From the IMG/VR virus record IMGVR_UViG_3300024344_000134, positions 1 to 22,736 of that record: 22,736 nt of DNA. One strand, given 5' to 3'. Shown one piece after another: positions 7,131-14,210 of the stretch. The stretch comes from a virus. The notes beneath the pieces were generated by a model. The model was not told the origin of the DNA. It worked only from the letters and a program-made list of their open reading frames with translations, and did not search any database. The stretch's first letter is position 1. Every line of letters begins with the position of its first letter. The position numbers and the translations under genes are program-made.

Positions 7131-9278
7131 TTATAATACTTCTCCTATTCTCTCTGATACACTAAACATCTCTTGAGCGCCAGTGTTTCCTTGAGTTTCT
7201 TCTGATATTTTTCCGCCTTGCTCTAGGTTCTTCATCACGTTTTCCATGATTTCTGCACCTTTGTCAATATCTCCACCACCTGCTCCTCTTACAGCATCAG
7301 CTGTAAAAACAAATTCATTTCTAGATAATCTTGCAGGTACATCGTCAGCTTTTTCTTCTCCACCAATAGCAACGAAGCCTCCATTGTTTCTATAATCTTT
7401 TTCCATGCCTCCAAGGTCCATGAGCCCACCTTCTTGAGCCATAACTCTTGGTCTAGCCGTTGCTGAAGAAAATTTATTCATCAATCTCATCATTTCTTCT
7501 CTAAACTCTTCTAATTCATCAGCATTTAATTCTTTATAAGGTTTGTTAAACATTCTAAAAGAATGTTCATCTCTATCTCCTTCACTATCTCTGTAAAAAG
7601 GATCATCTACTGAAGCCATTATACCACCTTCGAAAGCTCCTATTCTTCCACCATCTTTAGCTACTGCATAATTTTCATAAGGTGCTGGGATTCCTAAATT
7701 TAAAAAAGGAAACGCTGCATTGATAGCTGCTATTTTATTTGGATCATCGCCAGCTTCTTCAATAGCTGCATTTAAACTTGTTCTAATTCCTTGTGGTGTA
7801 TCTTCTTCTTGTGTCAATGGATTAATTAATCTTCCACCTCTGTCAGTAAAACTTGTTTCATTTGGTGGCGCTTTGGTTCCCATTAAACCACCAATTCCTG
7901 TGACTATCCCTGCCATTTTTAAAGGATCAAATACTTGTGTGCCCAAATTTTTTCCTTTTCCAGCAGAAAATAAAAGAGGATTTGTTTTACTAAAAAATTT
8001 ATCTACACCAAAACCACCAAAACCTTTTGATTTAAACGCTTGTGTAAAAGGCATTCTTCCACCACCGCCATAATATATACCAGCTCCCAGAAGAGCCATC
8101 TTACCTATATCACTCTTTAAAACTTTTCCTGCTGCTTTGGCTACACCTTTAAAAGCTTTCTTAATACTACCTAAAAAATATCCTCTTCTTCCAGTTTCTG
8201 TATCCATGATACCACCGAAAGCTGCTGGTACTCTACCACCTCTCGCTAAATAAGATTTAAAAGTAGCACTTGTTGGGTAACCTGGTTGACCATAAAATTG
8301 ATATGGATAAACAGTGTCAGCAACTCCGTCGCCTTCTTCCACTACTTCTTCTTCTTCAACTTCACCTGTTCCACCTTGTTGAGATCTAAGAAATGCTTGA
8401 TAAGCAGGGTCATTCATATAATTTGGTTGTTGTTGACCTCCGCCACCGTCACCAGTTTTTTCTTTGTAGCCATATGTTGCAGGAATTTTATTTCCAGTCT
8501 TTGGATTTAATTTAAAACTTCCGTCAGGATTTTTTACATAAGTTTCAACATACTTTTCTAAATTACCTACGTTACCTGAATATAATAATCCCGGAGAGCC
8601 TCCATATTCTGCTGCATACTCAGCAAAAGATTGAGCGTTTTTCGGTGACAATGCTTTTACCATATTAAATTCTGCGGCAGTTAGTTTTCTTGGTTCTTCT
8701 TCAAGTAAAGCCTGTAATCCTGCAGGAAGATAGTGGCCGGCTTTTTTTAATCTTGCTAAATAAGCTCTTTCCCATTTAGGATTGTTAGGAAATCTATTGT
8801 ACAAATATTTTTGTAAAAAATTTACTTTCTTTGGTTCCCATGTGTTTGTATTTTTATTCCATGTTTGAGTTGCTTTTTGAAATGCTTGTTCTTCTTGAAA
8901 TTGTTTTGTCTTTTTAATTTGTTGTGGTGTAAGAGTAGAAGGAGGTGCAAAATCAGCTTCTATTTGATCTGGAACTGAAGGTCTAAACGTCGGACCTTCT
9001 CCACCCCCACCAACATTTAAATCTCTATCAGGTCTACCTTTTGTAGTTCCAGGTTTATTACCTACAGCCTTGTCATAAGATTTAGCAAAAGATTCAGTAG
9101 CCGCATCAGCTCCACCTTTATAACCAGGTCGTTTACCATTGCCACTTGATTTAACTAGCTGTGATATTCCACCTGTATTTTTTTGAATTCTACTTCCATA
9201 GGTATCGGCCCAGTCTCTTGCAATCTCTGGTTCGTTAGCAAATAAATATCTTCTTTGTTTCTCTGATTTGAATGGCAC
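7131..9278 (-). CDS. Large Gly-patch virion protein (conserved marine-phage type), GTG start
   Basis: This 715-residue protein starts with PFKSEKQRRYLFANEPEIA (2-20), a basic opening I recognise from marine phage virion-cluster proteins. GYKGG follows at 52-56, and there is an acidic run (VEEEEVVEEGDG) near 305-320. About 340-365 a GGRVPAAFGGIM patch precedes a cationic amphipathic helix and the hydrophobic ALLGAGIYYGGGG. Further GG patches (GGRIGAFEGGIM, EGGLMDLGGM) lead to a conserved-looking tail, DDVPARLSRNEFVFTADAV, near 641-660. No enzymatic motif is visible. The start is GTG, chosen because GGAGGAG lies 7 bases upstream and the MPFKSEK-type opening begins there; no ATG gives as good a start. 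The role (ejection, head completion or tail) is unknown. Confidence 0.8.
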   Translation of the reverse strand: MPFKSEKQRRYLFANEPEIARDWADTYGSRIQKNTGGISQLVKSSGNGKRPGYKGGADAATESFAKSYDKAVGNKPGTTKGRPDRDLNVGGGGEGPTFRPSVPDQIEADFAPPSTLTPQQIKKTKQFQEEQAFQKATQTWNKNTNTWEPKKVNFLQKYLYNRFPNNPKWERAYLARLKKAGHYLPAGLQALLEEEPRKLTAAEFNMVKALSPKNAQSFAEYAAEYGGSPGLLYSGNVGNLEKYVETYVKNPDGSFKLNPKTGNKIPATYGYKEKTGDGGGGQQQPNYMNDPAYQAFLRSQQGGTGEVEEEEVVEEGDGVADTVYPYQFYGQPGYPTSATFKSYLARGGRVPAAFGGIMDTETGRRGYFLGSIKKAFKGVAKAAGKVLKSDIGKMALLGAGIYYGGGGRMPFTQAFKSKGFGGFGVDKFFSKTNPLLFSAGKGKNLGTQVFDPLKMAGIVTGIGGLMGTKAPPNETSFTDRGGRLINPLTQEEDTPQGIRTSLNAAIEEAGDDPNKIAAINAAFPFLNLGIPAPYENYAVAKDGGRIGAFEGGIMASVDDPFYRDSEGDRDEHSFRMFNKPYKELNADELEEFREEMMRLMNKFSSATARPRVMAQEGGLMDLGGMEKDYRNNGGFVAIGGEEKADDVPARLSRNEFVFTADAVRGAGGGDIDKGAEIMENVMKNLEQGGKISEETQGNTGAQEMFSVSERIGEVL

Positions 9279-9292
9279 GGTTACTCTCCTCC
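9276..9292 (-). promoter_or_regulatory. Strong ribosome binding site deciding a GTG start
   Basis: GGAGGAG (9286-9292) stands 7 bases upstream of GTG (9276-9278). It is formed by the last Gly-Gly-Glu codons of the upstream gene. This fixes the start of the 715-residue protein on a non-ATG codon, the only GTG start I found among the minus-strand genes. Confidence 0.75.
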
Positions 9293-9841
9293 AGAGTCAA
9301 TCATGTCCAGCGCTATATTGTAAATTTCAAATTGTTGTTTTTGCGTAAGATCATAAAATTCTTTTCCATATTGTTCTTCTGCTAATTCTTCAGCCAACAT
9401 TTGCGCCTTCCATCCTCTTGCTCCACCACCTGCCATCTTCATAGTGTCTTTTTCTTTAATTGTTTCAATTCCTGAAGGAGTATCTATTGTTTCTCTCATA
9501 CTCATTTCCATGTCCATGTCCCCACCAAACCTTGCTGGTACTCTTTCACTCATGCTGACTTGTTCTTCCATCATTTCTCTAGGCATTTGTGAAGCGATAC
9601 CTTCTTGTTGTTGGTCTTCTTGTAATTGAGCTAAAATCTGTCTCCAGATTCCACTTTGATAAAATTTTTCAAAGTTTCCAAACTGTACTTTTTGTTGGGG
9701 TTCCATTTGCTCCCATATTTCAGCCGCTACTTGCATGGATCTTTGGTCTTCTTGACCTTGGCCCATTCTTACATCTCCTCTATTGTACTTAATACTAGGT
9801 GCGCCGGCTTCTATGGATTCTGACATTTTTTCTTTGAACAT
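9281..9841 (-). CDS. Met/Gln-rich hypothetical virion-cluster protein
   Basis: The 186-residue protein is unusually rich in Met, Gln and Glu. It shows an acidic-polar N-terminal half (QMEPQQKVQFGNFEKFYQSG near 45-64), a central Met cluster (MPREMMEEQVSM, then MDMEMSM, about 85-113), and a better-ordered C-terminal helix region starting MAGGGARGWKAQMLAEELAE near 135. I do not recognise a named family. AGGAG about 9 bases before the ATG supports the start. It is followed after 2 bases by the 715-residue gene and belongs to the same translation-coupled run. A scaffold, chaperone or minor structural role would fit the composition, but nothing in the sequence decides between them. Confidence 0.75.
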   Translation of the reverse strand: MFKEKMSESIEAGAPSIKYNRGDVRMGQGQEDQRSMQVAAEIWEQMEPQQKVQFGNFEKFYQSGIWRQILAQLQEDQQQEGIASQMPREMMEEQVSMSERVPARFGGDMDMEMSMRETIDTPSGIETIKEKDTMKMAGGGARGWKAQMLAEELAEEQYGKEFYDLTQKQQFEIYNIALDMIDSGGE

Positions 9842-9865
9842 ATAAAATCTCCTGAGTTTATTAGT

Positions 9866-10036
9866 TTACTTTGTTTTTGAGAACAAATCAATAGCTGGCA
9901 TGATAACTCTAACATCTCTTTGAATGTCTGCTTCTGGTACATTTGCCGCTTTTAAAGCGTCTTCATCAGGGTAAGTTTCCCCTGTTTTTTTGTTCTTAAT
10001 TGTCGTTATTATTTTTTCTGGTGTTAGTTCTATCAT
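9866..10036 (-). CDS. Small hypothetical protein, 56 aa
   Basis: This short gene starts MIELTPEKIITTIKNKKTG and ends with VRVIMPAIDLFSKTK before TAA. Its ATG shares bases with the stop of the gene upstream (TAATG at 10034-10038), which strongly supports it as real. The middle (YPDEDALKAANVPEADIQRD, about residues 22-41) looks like a small helical domain with a fixed acidic face. It has no membrane segment, no cysteine and no motif I can assign. Being coupled to the hub-proximal small genes suggests a minor virion or assembly factor. Confidence 0.7.
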   Translation of the reverse strand: MIELTPEKIITTIKNKKTGETYPDEDALKAANVPEADIQRDVRVIMPAIDLFSKTK

Positions 10037-10377
10037 TATGTTGTTACCTCTTTCTTGATATTTAGATAGCTAATTGCAATATCTACTCCATCACTTACTG
10101 TTCCAGCTGTACTATATTTTAATACAGTTCCACCTACTACTACTAAAGGTAAACTAATTAATTCAACGCTTGCATTAGTGGCTAGTGTTTGAGTGTGTGT
10201 TACAAAAAAAGCATTATTAGTTATACTAATAGTAGGAGTATTAGATCCTGATTTATTAGTTACTCTTATAGATTTTATAATAAAAGTTTCATTAGCTGCA
10301 GGAGATAACAAAGCTATATTTGAATCAGCACTTGTCGTACTTTTACCATAAAAATCATATATATTTATAACAGCCAT
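10036..10377 (-). CDS. Small beta-rich virion protein, paralogue of 19968-20360
   Basis: The 113-residue protein is all-beta in pattern: alternating Val/Ile/Thr/Ser strands with a Gly-containing turn, and no helix or membrane segment. It lines up with the 130-residue protein at 19968-20360: both have an A-A-x-x-x-x-I-K-x-I-R/N-x-(T)V segment, an NA(S/T)-x-x-L strand followed by a P-containing turn, a VLK turn, and a last strand D-(I/L)-x-I-S-Y. The first reads VELISLPLVVVGG, the second LVLSDTPIYLRE. Such small beta-sandwich proteins are common near fibre and head genes of marine phages, and a decoration or fibre-junction role is possible. It is joined to both neighbours by TAATG overlaps. Confidence 0.75.
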   Translation of the reverse strand: MAVINIYDFYGKSTTSADSNIALLSPAANETFIIKSIRVTNKSGSNTPTISITNNAFFVTHTQTLATNASVELISLPLVVVGGTVLKYSTAGTVSDGVDIAISYLNIKKEVTT

Positions 10378-10541
10378 TATTCCATAAAGAAGCTTTTAGC
10401 TTCTATCTCTTGTTTTAATTCTTCTTGAAAAGTTGTATTTAATTTTTCTAACACAGCGTCTAAATCTCTTACTAAAGATTGAGCCACGTCTTCTTGATAT
10501 TCTTTACTGGCTCGTGTCAATGATTGTACTATCTTTGCCAT
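10377..10541 (-). CDS. Small coiled-coil protein, 54 aa
   Basis: The frame starts MAKIVQSLTRASKEYQEDVA and ends KSFFME before TAA. It is helical throughout, with heptad spacing of Leu/Val/Ile between residues 7 and 48 (SLVRDLDAVLEKLNTTF), and has no Gly or Pro to break it, so it probably forms a coiled-coil oligomer. Its ATG overlaps the stop of the hub gene (TAATG at 10539-10543) and its own stop overlaps the next ATG. The double coupling makes this very likely a real gene although it is short. The function is unknown; a hub plug, adaptor or assembly aid would suit its place. Confidence 0.7.
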   Translation of the reverse strand: MAKIVQSLTRASKEYQEDVAQSLVRDLDAVLEKLNTTFQEELKQEIEAKSFFME

Positions 10542-12760
10542 TATCTTCTTCCTCCTGAATGTATATCTAATCTAAACGTTCCTAATTTCCAGTTAGAATC
10601 TATAGCACTATTAGATATGGTTAATGCTACCGCTCTAGCTCTAGCTCTTGTATCAATTTTTTTAGTACTTGTTGTAATTGTAAAAGGACCTAAAGAAGAA
10701 CTCGCTGATGCATCATTAGGATAATCTCTTAGATCTAATTGCACTACTGTGTCTCCAGTTTGAGAAATAAAGTCAGGCACAACTCGACTTACTCTCATTA
10801 TAAACTCTCCATCTCCTCTTAAATCTGCAAGAGAAGTTGCTGCACCTCTAATAACTTTTTGAGTAATGTCATAATCACCTGAAGTTATATTAGCAGGAAT
10901 AGCACTTGTAGTACCACCTTTAATTTGATTTGTTCCAGTTTCATGTTCATAGTAAATAGTGGTTCCTTCTGTATTTCCTTCAACATCAAAAGAATCATCA
11001 TCACCAGCATCATAAGCTGTAGCATGTGGTAAACCAAACACAGCTGAGTCTTGCCAAGTAGTTCTTTTGCACAATGTACTTGCATTTGTATACCAAATAG
11101 GTCTTTCAAAAGTTGAGTCTAGATAACTATATAAAATTGATCTGTCGGTAACATTAGATGTAGAGGTTGGATAAAACCACATAACTTCTCCAAACAAGTT
11201 ATTAATTCCACAATATATTAATTGATGAGAAGTAGTGTTTAAATCATCATAAACATAGTCTTCTACCAAACAGTCCATAGATTCTAGTTTACCAGTGTAT
11301 CTAAAGAAACCATTGTCAGACATCCAATACGCAGCACCATCAACTTCAACGGCTGCATTCATTCCAATTAATCCACAGTTAGTTCCTACTTGTTCATAAG
11401 CAAATGTAAATGGAGTTCCTACAAATCTCATGGTAAATAAAGATGTGTCAGTCCAAACATAAATAGCATTTCTACCAAGTGTAGCTCCCATGATCCGTGA
11501 TCCGGCGGCCAGTCTTTGTGTACCAGCACTATTGGTTGCTGTTGGTGCCCAAGTGTTTATGTCTTCTTGGTTTGAAAATCTAATAAACATTTCATCTTGT
11601 GTAGATGTGTCTCCAATAGTTGTTTCAGTTCCAAATAAAACTAAGTGACGATCGGGAGTAGATACTAACATATCTCTAGACGCTGTGGGTGCACCTGTAA
11701 TAATTGTTGCTCTATTACCTGTTGCATTAGTTGCATTTGAATCCCATTCAAAAACAGCATTGTTATGAATTAAAGCAATAAGATTTCCACCTAAATTATC
11801 TAATGACCATAGACCAGGATCTGTAGTTATATCAGTGTTAGATGCTGCTGATCCCCATCCAGTCCAACTAGATGTATTGGTAACAGTAGCTCCGCCACTA
11901 TGGGCAGCTCTAGTTGAACCTCTGACTGCTCTTGTAATACCTGTAAAACTTGTTGCTGTTACGCCTGTATAAGAAATTTCTTCGGTACCTACTTGAAAAT
12001 AATTAGTTCCTGAAGAAGGAAAACCAGTTGTGCTTCCAACATTAATAGTTGTTCCTGATCCACCTGTTCCAAAAGCATTGTCTCCTAAACCTGGAGCTGT
12101 TAATGTAGTCGTTGTAGAACCCAATACTTTACCACCCCATAATGATATACCAAAACCATAAGCTCCCACCTGTTCAGCTGGTCCTACGTGATAGTATCTA
12201 AAATAAGTAATTCCTCCAGAAGTAGTAGCTCCACTTCCTGTTTCATTACTATCAACTGTAATTTTAAAATTATCAGCATCCACTATTTCAGTAACCATAA
12301 ACTTTTTGTCACAAAAAGTAGTTGATGAATAATTAGAATTAGTAATTGCACTAAAAGTAGAGGCGTTACCAAATAAACATATGTCTCCAGCTTGAAAGCC
12401 ATGAGATGAAGCTGTAATAGTTACAACGTTTTGACCGTTAGTAGTGCTAAACGCATTAGAAATAGCTGTGCCTGATGGATTAACTAGTGGGTGGATATCA
12501 TAATAAACACCACCTGTGTAAGCATATAAAATTCTGTTTGTTCCAATGATAGCATATTTTTGAGAGTCATTACTTACCATGTGATGCAAAGCTCTTGCCG
12601 CACCAGTAAGTTTACTTTCTCCTAATTGTTGCCATCCTCCTATTTTTTCAGGAGTACCATATCTAAATCTAACATTTTCTCCACCTGTCCATTGAGATTC
12701 AGCTCCGGTAGGTGTTACTTGTTTATTAAATCCTGGTAAAAAAGCTATTTTCTGTAGCAT
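10541..12760 (-). CDS. Tail hub / packaged-DNA stabilisation protein (P22 gp10-like)
   Basis: The 739-residue protein fits the beta-propeller hub proteins that close the portal channel of short-tailed phages (P22 gp10, T7 gp12 in role). It opens with an LPGFNKQVTPTG segment, then repeated beta blades (KYAIIGTNRILYAY; RHLVLFGTETTI; RNAIYVWTDTSLF; GAAYWMSDNGFFRYTG). It finishes in a last beta sheet with LGTFRLDIHSGGRR, an ending I associate with this family. An extra Ig-like or carbohydrate-type module sits at about 233-297 (NVGSTTGFPSSGTNYFQVG then EEISYTG), a unit found as an insert in several phage tail proteins. An AAGGA site lies about 8 bases before the ATG, in the 105-base intergenic region. 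The family is inferred by pattern, not by search. Confidence 0.75.
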   Translation of the reverse strand: MLQKIAFLPGFNKQVTPTGAESQWTGGENVRFRYGTPEKIGGWQQLGESKLTGAARALHHMVSNDSQKYAIIGTNRILYAYTGGVYYDIHPLVNPSGTAISNAFSTTNGQNVVTITASSHGFQAGDICLFGNASTFSAITNSNYSSTTFCDKKFMVTEIVDADNFKITVDSNETGSGATTSGGITYFRYYHVGPAEQVGAYGFGISLWGGKVLGSTTTTLTAPGLGDNAFGTGGSGTTINVGSTTGFPSSGTNYFQVGTEEISYTGVTATSFTGITRAVRGSTRAAHSGGATVTNTSSWTGWGSAASNTDITTDPGLWSLDNLGGNLIALIHNNAVFEWDSNATNATGNRATIITGAPTASRDMLVSTPDRHLVLFGTETTIGDTSTQDEMFIRFSNQEDINTWAPTATNSAGTQRLAAGSRIMGATLGRNAIYVWTDTSLFTMRFVGTPFTFAYEQVGTNCGLIGMNAAVEVDGAAYWMSDNGFFRYTGKLESMDCLVEDYVYDDLNTTSHQLIYCGINNLFGEVMWFYPTSTSNVTDRSILYSYLDSTFERPIWYTNASTLCKRTTWQDSAVFGLPHATAYDAGDDDSFDVEGNTEGTTIYYEHETGTNQIKGGTTSAIPANITSGDYDITQKVIRGAATSLADLRGDGEFIMRVSRVVPDFISQTGDTVVQLDLRDYPNDASASSSLGPFTITTSTKKIDTRARARAVALTISNSAIDSNWKLGTFRLDIHSGGRR

Positions 12761-12865
12761 ATAAAAATCCTTTTATAAGGTTTATATCAGATTTGTAGGG
12801 AATTCAAATGGTTAAAGCAGAGGGAATCTGTGGTGGATCATCCCCCTGCAAGCCTAATGTATAGA
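12761..12865. other. 105-base intergenic region with hairpin, repeats and a micro-ORF
   Basis: This is the longest gap in the minus-strand block. On the minus strand a 9-bp hairpin (arms 12841-12849 and 12817-12825, one G-U pair, 15-base loop) follows the oxygenase stop by 16 bases. It is trailed by only three U residues, so it is a weak terminator or an mRNA end-structure. ATTCCCT occurs twice and CAGATT/AATCTG form a wider inverted repeat. The plus strand holds ATG-to-TAG at 12808-12864, coding for 18 residues with CGGSSPC, with AGGGA 6 bases upstream. I cannot tell whether it is translated. Confidence 0.6.
12781..12807 (-). promoter_or_regulatory. Candidate promoter for the hub gene and genes after it
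   Basis: Minus strand: TTGAAT (12802-12807) and TATAAA (12781-12786) with a 15-base spacer. The -10 is preceded by TGA, giving an extended -10 (TGATATAAA). The start would fall about 15 bases before the hub ATG. The short spacer weakens the -35, and the extended -10 partly compensates. Confidence 0.4.
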
Positions 12866-13501
12866 CTATTTTTTAGGAAGTGTAAAGCCTTTAAACCAAG
12901 CAGGTAGTCCTATAAAAAGACGTTTGTCAAATTCGTTTTCTTTAGCTAACTTAGAGCCTTTTCTATTATAATGTAAAAATACTTGTCCACAATCTTTACC
13001 AGTAAATTCTTCCCGCCAATGTTCTAAATCACAACCAGAATATATTAACATGTCTCCTTTATCTAAAGTTATTTTAATTCCAGCCTGTCCTTTTCTACCT
13101 GTAGGATCTAAATATATGGGCCATGGATCGCCTCCAAGGTTTAAAGTTGTAGATATTTCACATGAATATCTGTCTTTATGTCTAGCTAAAACATCTCCTT
13201 TTTTGTAAATTCTTGCATAAGAATACGTTTCGCTTAACTTTAATTTTGTGTGTTTTTCCATTACGGGTTTTACTTTTTGTAATAAAGTTTCCATCACTAA
13301 ATCTCCATAATGAGAGTATGTATTAGGAACTTGTTGATCATTCCATACACCCCAATAATCAGTAAACGGTGATATATATTTTTGATCAAATAAAAATCTT
13401 GCTACTTTTCTTTTATTTAAAAAATAACCGTAAGCAAAATCTGCTACTTCTGAAGAAATAGCTCCTTTTAAAACACTGTATTTATTTTTTTTGAATGACA
13501 T
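12866..13501 (-). CDS. 2OG-Fe(II) oxygenase-like protein, third of the trio
   Basis: The 211-residue protein has the double-stranded beta-helix layout of prolyl-4-hydroxylase-type dioxygenases, which couple 2-oxoglutarate decarboxylation to hydroxylation. The pattern is YARIYKKGDVLARHKDRYS (95-113), giving the HxD pair His108/Asp110, then DMLIYSGCDLEHW with the distal His161. The position 12 residues on, where the middle gene of the trio has its 2OG-binding Arg, is Gln173 (CGQVFLHYN), so cosubstrate binding may be atypical or use another residue. Its ATG overlaps the preceding gene by 20 bases and is preceded by AAGGAG at 6 bases. The fold call is good; the substrate is unknown. It is clearly a different subfamily from its two neighbours. 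Confidence 0.75.
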   Translation of the reverse strand: MSFKKNKYSVLKGAISSEVADFAYGYFLNKRKVARFLFDQKYISPFTDYWGVWNDQQVPNTYSHYGDLVMETLLQKVKPVMEKHTKLKLSETYSYARIYKKGDVLARHKDRYSCEISTTLNLGGDPWPIYLDPTGRKGQAGIKITLDKGDMLIYSGCDLEHWREEFTGKDCGQVFLHYNRKGSKLAKENEFDKRLFIGLPAWFKGFTLPKK

Positions 13502-14210
13502 TCAATACTCCTTTCGGTATGGCTTGACAGTTAAAATGTATAAACCTAAATGGTTCGTACCCCATATCAACTATGTATTGATGAGGCATATAAGATGGAA
13601 AAAATATCATACGACCAGGTTGAACTTTATAGTGCACTTGTGATGTAGCATAAGTTATTTTTGTCTTATCTTTTTCTGGTAGTAAATTCATAACATTACC
13701 TGCTCTTGGGTCTTCAAACAATGGCATCGATGTTTTGTCACTAGCTTTTAAAAAATAAAAACCTGACATATGTCCGTTCCAATGAGTGTGTAATGTGTGG
13801 TGTCCACCACCTTTTTTTGCAAATTCTTGTACCCACAATTCTGTAGTAAATATTTCAAAGTTACTTAAATCAAAGCCCATTTCACCTAATAAGTTATGTG
13901 ATGTTGCTCCTATGTAATTTTGTATTTCTAAAAAAGCAGGATCTCCTATTAACGATGTAGAATGAAAAACATTTCCCATGTCTCCTTTATCACCAAATTT
14001 TTTATTTCTTTTATCTATTGCTTCTTTTAAATTTTTCTTAGACTCTTCTATGTATTTATCTGATGCTTTATTTAAATCTTTAACAAATTCTGGTGCATCT
14101 CCCCACCATATTGGACATTTAAAATATTCTTCTAATTGTAATTGTTGCGGATAAGATGCTTGATCTTTTTTTATTTTTCTTTGTTTTTGTTTTAATTTTT
14201 TATTTTTCAT
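13482..14210 (-). CDS. 2OG-Fe(II) oxygenase, second of the trio (TIGR02466/2OG-FeII_Oxy_5-like)
   Basis: I place the start at the ATG at 14208-14210, giving 242 residues, because it overlaps the upstream stop as ATGA. In-frame ATGs at 14222 and 14234 would lengthen the overlap to 16 or 28 bases and add up to 8 residues. Numbered from the 14234 start, the core shows HTHWNGHMSGFYFLKA (149-164) with candidate iron ligands His149/His151, then PGRMIFFPSYMPHQ with distal His218 and Arg230 for 2-oxoglutarate. That spacing, including SG-x-Y-x-L after the His and FPS before the distal His, is typical of the 2OG-FeII_Oxy_5 group common in marine phages. The N-terminus is very Lys-rich (about 20 residues) and may bind nucleic acid or be disordered. 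The substrate is unknown. Confidence 0.8.
   Translation of the reverse strand: MKNKKLKQKQRKIKKDQASYPQQLQLEEYFKCPIWWGDAPEFVKDLNKASDKYIEESKKNLKEAIDKRNKKFGDKGDMGNVFHSTSLIGDPAFLEIQNYIGATSHNLLGEMGFDLSNFEIFTTELWVQEFAKKGGGHHTLHTHWNGHMSGFYFLKASDKTSMPLFEDPRAGNVMNLLPEKDKTKITYATSQVHYKVQPGRMIFFPSYMPHQYIVDMGYEPFRFIHFNCQAIPKGVLNVIQKK

Noticed and set aside
9866-9900. TTGATT-17-TAAACT on the minus strand before the 186-residue gene
   Set aside because: Both boxes match only 4 of 6 in AT-rich coding DNA; too weak to list as a promoter.
12781-12865. Possible tRNA fragment or phage attachment site in the intergenic gap (TCCACCACAG on the minus strand)
   Set aside because: No T-arm, anticodon arm or acceptor pairing can be built, and no integrase gene is visible.
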